From Acidobacteriota bacterium (GTDB lineage Bacteria; Acidobacteriota; Terriglobia; Terriglobales; Acidobacteriaceae), in NCBI GenBank assembly GCA_021846065.1, contig JAJZCP010000063.1, forward strand, positions 1 to 7,588: DNA of 7,588 bases. Reading direction: 5' to 3'. The translations under genes were made by a program, and so were the position numbers. Positions 1 to 6,034 of the stretch are shown here, piece after piece. The notes under the pieces were generated by a model. It was not told the origin of the DNA and did no database searches. It saw only the letters and a program-made list of their open reading frames with translations. Positions within the stretch are counted from its first letter, which is position 1. Each line of letters opens with the position of its first letter.

Positions 1-628
1 GCATCTCAGTGATGAAACAGCGCTGGTAATCCGGACAGGTGGAACCGAGACAGGCCTCACTGCGGGCGTCGATGCGCGACCAGAGATCGCTGACCTCGGG
101 CAGGTCGGCAAGCTCGGAGCGATCGCCGGTTTCGGTGTGCTGCTCCCAGTCCTGAATCTGCTGAAGCTGACGGACGTGGTCGAGGCCGGTGAGCACGGGC
201 TGACGCGCGAGGGTGACCAGTTTGTGACGACAGAGATAGTTGGCGCGGCCCTTCATGACGCAGACGCGCAGCGGACCGAGCAGCGACTCCAGAAACGGAA
301 TGTCGCGGGAGATGAGCTGATCCTGAAGAGCCTTGGTTCCCGTGGAGATGACGACGCGACGACCGGAGCGCAGCGCGGGAAGCAGATAGGCAAGGGTTTT
401 GCCTGTGCCCGTGCCAGCCTCGACGATGAGATGGCGCTTTTCTTCGAGCGCCTGCTCGACGGCGCGCGCCATGGTGAGCTGACCGGGACGGGATTCGTAA
501 GGCAACGACGACTGTTGCAGGATGCCGCCGGGAGCAAAGAACGCGTGGAGCGACGGGAGTGAGCGGAACTCCGCAGCGGCTTCCCTGCCCGGGTCTTCTG
601 TCTCTGCTGCCGTGAGTTTCTGTGGCAA
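1..628 (-). CDS. DinG/Rad3-type Fe-S DNA helicase, N-terminal part
   Basis: This is the first 209 codons of a superfamily 2 helicase of the DinG/XPD (Rad3-related) group, which unwinds DNA with ATP; the gene continues past position 1. Translating the minus frame gives a Q-motif-like stretch (YESRPGQ, residues 44-50), a Walker A motif AGTGTGKT (71-78), motif Ia-like STGTKALQDQL (95-105), and four cysteines placed as in the family's iron-sulfur domain (C133 after NYL, then C193, C198, C204). The helicase box and DEAH motifs lie outside the window. No in-frame ATG precedes the Q-motif. TTG at 628-626 is preferred because GAGGA (641-637) sits 8 nt upstream and the family normally has about 20-30 residues before the FFAPGG motif (residues 30-35). 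An ATG at 701 opens a different frame; see findings. The gene is divergent from the toxin-antitoxin pair. Family is certain; the exact subgroup (DinG versus YoaA) is not. Confidence 0.9.
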   Translation of the reverse strand, partial: MPQKLTAAETEDPGREAAAEFRSLPSLHAFFAPGGILQQSSLPYESRPGQLTMARAVEQALEEKRHLIVEAGTGTGKTLAYLLPALRSGRRVVISTGTKALQDQLISRDIPFLESLLGPLRVCVMKGRANYLCRHKLVTLARQPVLTGLDHVRQLQQIQDWEQHTETGDRSELADLPEVSDLWSRIDARSEACLGSTCPDYQRCFITEM

Positions 629-636
629 ACGGTCTG

Positions 637-641
637 TCCTC
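637..641 (-). promoter_or_regulatory. Ribosome binding site for the helicase TTG start
   Basis: On the minus strand GAGGA lies 8 nt before TTG at 628. It decides the start, because the reading frame has no ATG upstream of the conserved domain. A TACTAT hexamer on the minus strand near 700-705 could be a -10 box, but no -35 box goes with it. Confidence 0.6.
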
Positions 642-791
642 GCTGCCCTGCTCCAGACGCTGCCGCATTCTGCTGGCGAAATCCTGGGGGCCAGTCTCCA
701 TAGTAGCGAGGATGGGCGAAGGACTGCGGGAGGAACGATGAGTATTTGCGGGGAGCGGGTTTGCGGGAGTGAGTTTGCGCGACAGTTGGAA

Positions 792-820
792 TTGACCGCA
801 AAAAGTGGACTAAGTATACT
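792..820 (+). promoter_or_regulatory. Sigma-70 promoter of the toxin-antitoxin operon
   Basis: TTGACC at 792-797 and TATACT at 815-820 are separated by exactly 17 bp. This is close to the consensus housekeeping promoter and is the strongest promoter visible in the window. Transcription would be expected to start about 7 nt after the -10 box, which is position 827, the A of the antitoxin ATG. No Shine-Dalgarno sequence lies before that ATG, so the mRNA is predicted to be leaderless. Confidence 0.75.
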
Positions 821-827
821 TAGTCCA
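806..827. promoter_or_regulatory. Perfect 22-bp palindrome, putative antitoxin operator
   Basis: The half-site TGGACTAAGTA is followed directly by its exact reverse complement, with no spacer. The palindrome covers the whole -10 box and reaches the first base of the antitoxin start codon. Phd/YefM antitoxins, alone or with toxin, are known to bind palindromes at their own promoter and repress it, so this is the likely operator. Because it is symmetric it carries TATACT on both strands (815-820 plus, 818-813 minus), but only the plus strand has a matching -35 box. Confidence 0.8.
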
Positions 828-1147
828 TGGCGTATACGGTACATCAGGCAAAGACACACTTTTCTCGTCTGCTGAAGCAGGTGGAGGCAGGCGAAGAGGT
901 GATCGTGATGCGCGGGTCGCATCCGGTGGCGAAGCTGGTGCCGTTTGAGCCGGTGAAAAAGTCCAGTCCGCGCAGACAGCCGGGTGGATTTGAAAGTCTG
1001 GCGGCTTTCGACGAATCTGCACTGGAACCTCTGAACGCAGATCAGTTGTCGGCCTATGGTTTTGATACTCCGCTGGAGAACAAACTGCGTGGGCAAGCGG
1101 TTGCGATGCCAACGTCGTTGTCGGCTGGAGATATTGAAAGGAAATGA
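827..1147 (+). CDS. Phd/YefM-family antitoxin
   Basis: This 106-residue protein is the antitoxin of a type II toxin-antitoxin pair: it should bind and neutralise the PIN toxin encoded next and repress the operon. The N-terminal half (residues 1-42, MAYTVHQAKTHFSRLLKQ then EAGEEVIVMRGSHPVAKLVPF) has the typical Phd/YefM fold pattern, namely a short strand, the A-x-x-x-F-S-x-L-L helix, and the G-E-E-x-x-V-x-R-x-x-x-P-V-A-x-L strands that dimerise and bind DNA. The C-terminal part (about 45-106) is acidic to mixed and presumably the disordered toxin-binding tail; it is somewhat longer than in many family members. The ATG overlaps the palindromic operator and has no ribosome binding site. The stop codon overlaps the toxin ATG by 4 bases (ATGA), which implies translational coupling. 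Family call is firm; the partner specificity is inferred from linkage. Confidence 0.92.
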   Translation: MAYTVHQAKTHFSRLLKQVEAGEEVIVMRGSHPVAKLVPFEPVKKSSPRRQPGGFESLAAFDESALEPLNADQLSAYGFDTPLENKLRGQAVAMPTSLSAGDIERK

Positions 1148-1530
1148 AGTATCTGATCGATACACATACCTATCTCTGGTTTCGCATCGCGCCAGGGTTA
1201 TTGCCGCCGAAGTGCCTGGATCTTTTGACGGATACCGAGCATACGGGATTTCTTTCTGTCGTAACTCCGTGGGAATTGGCGGTGAAGTCGGGCGCAGGGA
1301 AGCTGGATGTGGCCGCACTGCTGGTAGATTTTGAACAGCGAGAGACGGAAGCAGGCTTTTGTATCGCGGGGATTACAGTGGGACAGGCGATTGCATCGGG
1401 TCTGTTGCCACGGTATCACCGAGATCCGTTTGACCGGCTTCTGGTTGCGCAAGCACTGGATATGCGCACGCCACTGCTCAGTCGTGATGTCTCTTTCGAT
1501 CACTACGGTGTAGAGCGCATCTGGTATTGA
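1144..1530 (+). CDS. vapC: PIN-domain toxin, VapC family ribonuclease
   Basis: A 128-residue PIN-domain protein. VapC toxins are Mg-dependent endoribonucleases that cut tRNA or rRNA and stop translation when not bound by antitoxin. The acidic active-site residues are all visible: D6 in LIDTHTYLW, E44 in TPWELAVK, D94 and D97 in HRDPFDRLLVAQA, and D115 in SRD. The family signature RDPFDRLLVAQA is nearly ideal, and the length is normal for VapC, so the enzyme looks intact. The start ATG overlaps the antitoxin stop, with a purine-rich GAAAGGAA just before it. The pairing of a Phd/YefM-type antitoxin with a PIN toxin is common. The RNA target cannot be read from sequence. The stop at 1528-1530 lies 41 bp before the der ATG. 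Confidence 0.93.
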   Translation: MKYLIDTHTYLWFRIAPGLLPPKCLDLLTDTEHTGFLSVVTPWELAVKSGAGKLDVAALLVDFEQRETEAGFCIAGITVGQAIASGLLPRYHRDPFDRLLVAQALDMRTPLLSRDVSFDHYGVERIWY

Positions 1531-1571
1531 GTGCCATTGGGTCGGCTGCGGAGATATCCGGCAGCTATGAA

Positions 1572-3179
1572 ATGGAGTCTTCTTTGTCGAAATATCACAA
1601 GACGGTTGTTGCGTCGAGTTCTGCGAGCACAGGATTGCCGGTGGTGGCGATTGTGGGTCGCCCGAATGTGGGGAAATCCACGCTGTTTAACCGGCTGACG
1701 CACTCGCGCCGCTCGATTGTGGGCGACGAGCCTGGGATTACGCGCGACCGCATCTATGGCGATGTGGAGTGGGATGGCCGCGTGATCCGGCTGGTGGATA
1801 CAGGCGGCATTGTGCCGAACGATGCGGAACTGATTCCAAGCGAGATTTATGAGCAGGCGCGGACGGCGCTGGCTGAGGCGGAGTTGCTGCTGCTGGTGGT
1901 GGATGCGCGCACGGAGCTTGCTTCGCCGGATTACGATCTGGCACGGATGCTGATTCGCGGTGGGAAGCCTGTCTTTCTGGTGGTGAACAAGGTGGAAAGC
2001 GCGGCGATTGAAGCGGCGGCGGAGAATTTTCGCCAGCTTGGCATTCGCGACGTATATCCGGTGAGCGCCGAGCATGGACGCGGGATTGGCGAACTGCTGG
2101 ACGCGGTCTTCGCTTTGTTGCCTGCGCCGGAGGCAGACGAGGCGAGCCTCGCGGCGACCGATTTGGCTGAGGAGGAATTGGGCGAGTTTGACGAAGAGGT
2201 GAGCGGCGTGACGCCGGAAGCGGTGATCAATCGCCACCTGGCGCAAAGCGGCGTGGGAGATGATTTTGCCGGGCGGAAGGATGCATCGGACGCAGAGGAC
2301 TCGGACGCAGAGGACGAGGATGAGAGTGCTGGAACGGGCCTGCATCGCACGCATGGCGAGTTTGAGCAGCATGAGACTTCGGTCGCGATTATCGGCCGGC
2401 CCAATGTAGGCAAATCGACGCTGTTGAATGCACTGACAGGAACGAAGCGGGCGATTGTTTCACCGATTGCCGGCACCACGCGCGATGCGGTGGACGAGGT
2501 GATTGAGCAGGATGGCAAGCGTGTGCGGCTGATTGACACAGCCGGCATCCGGCGTAAAGGCAAGACGCACCTGATGGCCGAAAAGCTATCTGTGATGATG
2601 GCCCGCCGACACCTGGAGATGTGCGATGTGGCGCTGCTGATGATTGACGCAACGGAAGGCGTGACGGCAAGCGACGCGCACATCGGCGGCTATGCGCATG
2701 AGAGCGGGCGCAGCGTGATTGTGGTGGTGAACAAGTGGGACCTGGTGACGACGAAACGCACGGATGGCAAGGCTCCGGCCGATAAAAAAATCTATGAGGA
2801 GCAGGTGCGGTATGCGCTGAAGTATCTGGATTATGCGCCGGTGCTGTTTATCTCCGCAGCCGAAGGGGAGAATCTGGACAAGGTGATGCGGGAGATCGAT
2901 CGGATTGGGCGTCAACGGCGCAAGCGGGTTTCCACCGGGCAGATGAATCGCTTCCTGGACAAGATCGACTTCCAGCGAGCGACTGTTCCGATGGCCAAGC
3001 GCGTGCGGATTTTTTATATGACGCAGGCAGCGGTGGCGCCGCCGACGTTTGTGCTGTTTACCGATCGGCAGATCAAGCTGCACTTTGCCTTTGAGCGCTT
3101 CCTGGCGAACCAGATTCGCGAGGCGTTTGGATTTGACGGCACGCCGATCTGGTTCAAGGTGAAGGCGCGCAAGGAGTAA
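1572..3179 (+). CDS. der: Ribosome-assembly GTPase Der (EngA)
   Basis: Der is an essential tandem GTPase that acts in maturation of the large ribosomal subunit. From the ATG at 1572 it has 535 residues. GTPase domain 1 has P-loop GRPNVGKST (29-37), GITRDR (55-60), DTGG (76-79) and SAEHG; its G4 motif is NKVE (139-142) instead of NKxD. Domain 2 has a second GRPNVGKST (275-283), TTRD, DTAG, a normal NKWD (387-390) and SAAEG. The C-terminal KH-like domain (about 440-535) ends in GTPIWFKVKARKE. The roughly 80-residue linker between the domains (about 186-268) is strongly acidic and makes the protein longer than the usual 430-490 residues. Start is uncertain: TTG at 1527 overlaps the vapC stop, ATG at 1572 has no ribosome binding site, and TTG at 1584 has GGAG 6 nt upstream. 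No convincing promoter lies between vapC and der, so co-transcription with the toxin-antitoxin pair is likely. Confidence 0.96.
   Translation: MESSLSKYHKTVVASSSASTGLPVVAIVGRPNVGKSTLFNRLTHSRRSIVGDEPGITRDRIYGDVEWDGRVIRLVDTGGIVPNDAELIPSEIYEQARTALAEAELLLLVVDARTELASPDYDLARMLIRGGKPVFLVVNKVESAAIEAAAENFRQLGIRDVYPVSAEHGRGIGELLDAVFALLPAPEADEASLAATDLAEEELGEFDEEVSGVTPEAVINRHLAQSGVGDDFAGRKDASDAEDSDAEDEDESAGTGLHRTHGEFEQHETSVAIIGRPNVGKSTLLNALTGTKRAIVSPIAGTTRDAVDEVIEQDGKRVRLIDTAGIRRKGKTHLMAEKLSVMMARRHLEMCDVALLMIDATEGVTASDAHIGGYAHESGRSVIVVVNKWDLVTTKRTDGKAPADKKIYEEQVRYALKYLDYAPVLFISAAEGENLDKVMREIDRIGRQRRKRVSTGQMNRFLDKIDFQRATVPMAKRVRIFYMTQAAVAPPTFVLFTDRQIKLHFAFERFLANQIREAFGFDGTPIWFKVKARKE
2286..2315 (+). repeat. 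15-bp tandem duplication inside the der linker
   Basis: TCGGACGCAGAGGAC occurs twice without a gap (2286-2300 and 2301-2315). It encodes SDAED twice and keeps the frame. It lies in the acidic, probably disordered linker between the two GTPase domains, where length changes should be tolerated. Confidence 0.9.
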
Positions 3180-3209
3180 GTGCGGCGCGGCAACAAACGG
3201 AAATCAGCG

Positions 3210-3965
3210 TTAAGCGCGACGGCGATAGCGGATGAGGAATTCGTAGCCGTCGTTGGGTGGGAAGAGGCTTGCGATGTGGCGCAGACGCTCAGCCAGCGCC
3301 GGCGCAGCGAGCAGCGGATATTCCCGCTCGCGCAGATCCTGGTAGTCGATATCGGTGACCTGAGAGAGCATGTAGACGGCAAGCGCGTCGGTGAAGGATG
3401 CTTCCTCATAATTTTTGCGAGCCTGCTCGTTGCCTGGCTGCGTGGCAGCCTCGGCTTCGGGTTGCAGGGCTTTGCGGCGCGCCTCCCATGCGTCGCGGCT
3501 GGTTTCACCCCGGACGCCCGCCTGAGCCTGAGACCAGACAAGATTGCCGAAGGAAGCTGGAACGCCGACCGCATCGACGAAGTTGTGCGCGACATTGATG
3601 CAGAACTCGAAGGCCAGTCCAAAGCGGTCTTCGGTGAGTCGAGCTGAAAGAAAGACGGCCTGTACGGAACCGAGGGAAAGATCGCGGTGGCAGCTTGCAC
3701 GCTCGGCAGCATCGTCAGAATGAGCCGGTGCGACGAGGATATCCTTGCCGTCGGAGAGAACCAGCGGGACGAAGTAATAGCAGCGATCAGCGAGCGCCGG
3801 CGCGAGGATGCGCGGCACGACGCCGACGAGGTGCTCCATCTCGGCGTGGGAGATGCGAGCCTCAGCCCAACTGGTGAAGCGCAGACCATTGGGAGCCGTG
3901 GCAACGGTGGTGAGGGTGGCTACCTTTTCGGCAGATACCCAATCATGCTGAGCAGAGATCGTCAC
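3210..3965 (-). CDS. Hypothetical protein, 251 residues, unrecognised family
   Basis: I do not recognise this protein. It is called as coding because the frame is open for 251 codons, the composition looks like a folded soluble protein, and the codons favour C/G at the third position. No signal peptide or membrane segment is visible. Notable segments are a hydrophobic PRILAPALADRCYYFVPLVL stretch around residues 51-70, a central block with FGLAFEFCINVAHNFVDAVG, an Ala/Glu/Gln-rich, probably helical or flexible region around 160-185, and a basic end (YRRRA). The start is GTG at 3965; no ribosome binding site precedes it, but TAGTAT lies 8 nt upstream, so it may be leaderless. It converges on der with a 30-bp gap and is divergent from the gene at 4068. 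The opposite-strand open frame at 3180-3647 is taken as a shadow. Confidence 0.75.
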   Translation of the reverse strand: MTISAQHDWVSAEKVATLTTVATAPNGLRFTSWAEARISHAEMEHLVGVVPRILAPALADRCYYFVPLVLSDGKDILVAPAHSDDAAERASCHRDLSLGSVQAVFLSARLTEDRFGLAFEFCINVAHNFVDAVGVPASFGNLVWSQAQAGVRGETSRDAWEARRKALQPEAEAATQPGNEQARKNYEEASFTDALAVYMLSQVTDIDYQDLREREYPLLAAPALAERLRHIASLFPPNDGYEFLIRYRRRA

Positions 3966-3972
3966 TGTTTTC

Positions 3973-3980
3973 TATACTAA
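3973..3980. promoter_or_regulatory. Overlapping divergent -10 elements
   Basis: The AT-rich octamer at 3973-3980 reads TATACT on the plus strand (3973-3978) and TAGTAT on the minus strand (3980-3975). It lies in the 102-bp region between the divergent genes at 3965 and 4068. On the minus strand it is 8 nt from the GTG start; on the plus strand it would give a leader of about 80 nt. No clear -35 box is visible on either side. Confidence 0.4.
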
Positions 3981-4067
3981 CGAAGCAGGCATGAGAATGG
4001 ACAGCGGTCACTGGCGCCCCGCACCGCGCAGGGCAGCATTCCGGGAGCAGGCTGGAGGAGAAGATCG

Positions 4068-4361
4068 ATGACGATGGAAGACAAGGCGGATCAGGGTGGA
4101 AAGTTTCTGGGCTTTCCGCTGGAGGGATTTGGCTTCTTCACCAGCCTGCTGCTGGCGGCAGCTTCCGGATTCTTTACATTTTTCCTGGTGACGGCGCTGT
4201 CGATTTTTGCGTTGCTGTTCTGGAATCAGCTGGGTCACCATAGCGTGAACTATGCGGATTCGTATCTCTACTGCGGATTCCCAGCAGCGGTGGTTGTCTG
4301 GACCCTTGGATTGTTTGTCTTCGGCTACCTGTGGATTCGCTCGAAGATTCACGCGAAGTGA
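4068..4361 (+). CDS. Small two-helix membrane protein
   Basis: A 97-residue protein of unknown function. The cytoplasmic-looking N-terminus (residues 1-20, with charged DKADQ) is followed by a long hydrophobic segment at about 23-51 (LLLAAASGFFTFFLVTALSI core), a short polar loop with HHSVNYADSY, and a second membrane helix at about 67-90, ending in a basic tail (RSKIHAK). By the positive-inside rule the C-terminus is cytoplasmic, so the protein is probably a hairpin with both ends inside. The start is well supported: GGAGGAG (4054-4060) lies 7 nt before ATG; a second in-frame ATG follows at 4074. It lies 48 bp before dacB but dacB seems to have its own start signal, so a functional link to cell-wall metabolism is only suggested by position. 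No family recognised. Confidence 0.85.
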   Translation: MTMEDKADQGGKFLGFPLEGFGFFTSLLLAAASGFFTFFLVTALSIFALLFWNQLGHHSVNYADSYLYCGFPAAVVVWTLGLFVFGYLWIRSKIHAK

Positions 4362-4397
4362 GCTGTTTTTTGATTCTCGGAGGAGTGGGTATTCGAC

Positions 4398-4409
4398 TAC
4401 ACTCCGCCT
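4398..4409 (+). promoter_or_regulatory. Putative leaderless start signal of dacB
   Basis: TACACT at 4398-4403 matches four of six -10 consensus bases and is followed by exactly 6 nt before the ATG at 4410. A GGAGGAG at 4379-4385 is 24 nt from the ATG, too far to act as a normal ribosome binding site, and no in-frame start lies closer to it. The -10 box also falls in a dyad, GGAGTG (4382-4387) with CACTCC (4400-4405). No good -35 box is seen. Confidence 0.4.
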
Positions 4410-6014
4410 ATGAAACAAGAACGGATTTTTCTTCGCGGATGCTGCCCGATTTTACTGCTGCTGGCAAGTTTGTGCGCATGGGCGCAGGATGGAACTACGG
4501 CTGAGAACGCCGACTCGACCCTGGCGGCGATGATTCCCGAGATTCTTGCGACATCGGAGCTGGCGCAGGCTCATGTGGGGATTCGCGTGACTACGCTGGA
4601 TGGTCGCGTGATCTATGCACTGCATGACAAGGAACGGTTCACGCCCGCTTCGAATACCAAGCTGCTGACGACTGCGGCTGCATCAGCGCTGCTGCCCGTG
4701 AATGAGTTGACGTGGACGACGCGGCTGGTGACCCGCGGCGCGGTGGATGCAAACGGGACGCTGCATGGCGATCTGATTCTGCTGGGCGCAGGCGATCCGA
4801 CGATGAGCGCGCGGCATTTTCCGTATCGCAGCAAGGAAGAGGCTGCGGCCAATCCCACAGCGGAGCGCGATCCGCTGGAGGCGATGGCGGCGATGGCGGA
4901 TGCGGTGAAGGCACAGGGGATTCGCGCGATTGATGGCGATGTGGTGGGCGATGACACGCTCTATACCTGGGAACCGTATGGCGTGGGCTGGGGATGGGAC
5001 GATGTGGTGTGGAGTTATGGCGCGCCGGTCTCAGCGCTGACGCTGGATGACAATGTGGTGCGATTGCATGTGAGCAGCAACAGCGATGGCACGACGACAG
5101 CCGCGTGGACCCCCTCGACGCCGTTTTATACGCTGAACAACACGGCGCGCTTGGCGACCGACGGAGTAACGGCGGAGCCAGGGTTGGATCGAATGCCGGG
5201 GTCGCGAGTGGTGCGGCTGTGGGGCACGATTCCAGCCAGTGGATATGCGGCTCCGATGGCGATCGAAGACCCGGCTGAGTATGCTGCGCGCTCGCTGGCG
5301 ATGCTGCTGACGGAACGAGGCGTGACACTGTCGGGCGCGGCGCGGGCACGGCATCGGCTGAATGCTTCGACCACCGATTACGCCGTGGAACAGGCGACTC
5401 CAGTCGCGTTGCATCCGGTCGAGGCGAGGACATTTTCCGCGCCGGTGATGGGCAGGCATGTGCTGGCCGAGCACGTTTCGCCGCCGGTGGCCGAGGACAT
5501 TGTGGTGACGAACAAGGTGAGCCAGAATCTGCATGCGGAGCTGCTGCTGCGCATGCTGGGAAGCCTGCTGGGCAACGATGGCAGCTATGCGCAGGGCGTT
5601 CGTGTGGTGCGGCAGTTTCTGTTGAACGCCGGCGTGCCGCCGCAGGATTTTTTCTTTCATGACGGCTCCGGGATGAGCATGAGCGACGAGATTACGCCGC
5701 GCGCCTATACGACACTGCTGGCGTATGCTGCGCATCAGCCATGGGGCGCACAGTGGCGCAAAAGCCTGCCCGAGGGCGGCGTGGATGGCTCGCTGAATGC
5801 TCGCTTTGCGCACACCGCGCTCGACGGAAAGATTGAGGCGAAGACGGGATCGCTGAGCGAGGTGAGCACGCTGAGCGGCTACCTGACGGCGGCCAGCGGG
5901 AAGACGCTGGTTTTTTCGATTCTGGTGAATGGACACTTGCCGGGCGATGCGCACGCTCATGCGACGACGGCGGCAATGGACAGGATATGCCTGGCAGTGG
6001 CTGCGGCAGAGTGA
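4410..6014 (+). CDS. dacB: D-Ala-D-Ala carboxypeptidase/endopeptidase, PBP4 type (peptidase S13)
   Basis: A 534-residue periplasmic serine peptidase that trims D-Ala from, or cuts cross-links in, peptidoglycan. All three penicillin-binding motifs are present: SxxK as S81-N-T-K84 (in PASNTKLL), SxN as S371-Q-N373, and KTG at 478-480. The spacing of about 290 residues between the first two motifs is typical of S13 enzymes, which carry extra domains there; GDLILLGAGDP (near residues 120-130) is also a family hallmark. The N-terminus is a signal peptide (basic KQERIFLR, hydrophobic LLLLASLCAWA, cleavage probably after A25). The ATG is the only in-frame start before the signal peptide but lacks a suitably placed ribosome binding site, so it may be leaderless. 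The cytochrome gene follows after 20 bp. Beta-lactam binding is expected from the family. The protein looks intact. Confidence 0.95.
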   Translation: MKQERIFLRGCCPILLLLASLCAWAQDGTTAENADSTLAAMIPEILATSELAQAHVGIRVTTLDGRVIYALHDKERFTPASNTKLLTTAAASALLPVNELTWTTRLVTRGAVDANGTLHGDLILLGAGDPTMSARHFPYRSKEEAAANPTAERDPLEAMAAMADAVKAQGIRAIDGDVVGDDTLYTWEPYGVGWGWDDVVWSYGAPVSALTLDDNVVRLHVSSNSDGTTTAAWTPSTPFYTLNNTARLATDGVTAEPGLDRMPGSRVVRLWGTIPASGYAAPMAIEDPAEYAARSLAMLLTERGVTLSGAARARHRLNASTTDYAVEQATPVALHPVEARTFSAPVMGRHVLAEHVSPPVAEDIVVTNKVSQNLHAELLLRMLGSLLGNDGSYAQGVRVVRQFLLNAGVPPQDFFFHDGSGMSMSDEITPRAYTTLLAYAAHQPWGAQWRKSLPEGGVDGSLNARFAHTALDGKIEAKTGSLSEVSTLSGYLTAASGKTLVFSILVNGHLPGDAHAHATTAAMDRICLAVAAAE

Positions 6015-6022
6015 ACGCGCGA

Positions 6023-6034
6023 TAGAATAGGCAC
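6023..6034 (+). promoter_or_regulatory. Putative leaderless start signal of the cytochrome c gene
   Basis: TAGAAT at 6023-6028 matches five of six -10 consensus bases and is followed by exactly 6 nt before the GTG at 6035. No Shine-Dalgarno sequence is present in the 20-bp gap after dacB. No clear -35 box is visible, so read-through from dacB is also possible. Confidence 0.4.

Noticed and set aside
57..801. Open frames on the minus strand at 57-701 and 253-801
   Set aside because: Arg/Ser/Pro-rich translations typical of out-of-frame reading; the third minus frame carries unmistakable helicase motifs across the same region.
1503..2372. 289-codon open frame on the minus strand opposite der
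   Set aside because: Arg/His/Gln-rich and motif-free; it is a shadow of the very clear Der GTPase frame. The same applies to minus frames at 1931-2683 and 2586-3083.
3180..3647. 155-codon plus-strand open frame after der
   Set aside because: It begins directly at the der stop without a start signal and overlaps the better minus-strand gene. The minus frame at 3014-3904 is also a shadow.
4350..4372. Possible terminator after the 4068 gene: TCAC-GCGAA-GTGA followed a few bases later by TTTTTT
   Set aside because: The stem is only 4-5 bp and overlaps the stop codon; the T-run does not follow the stem directly. Too weak to call.
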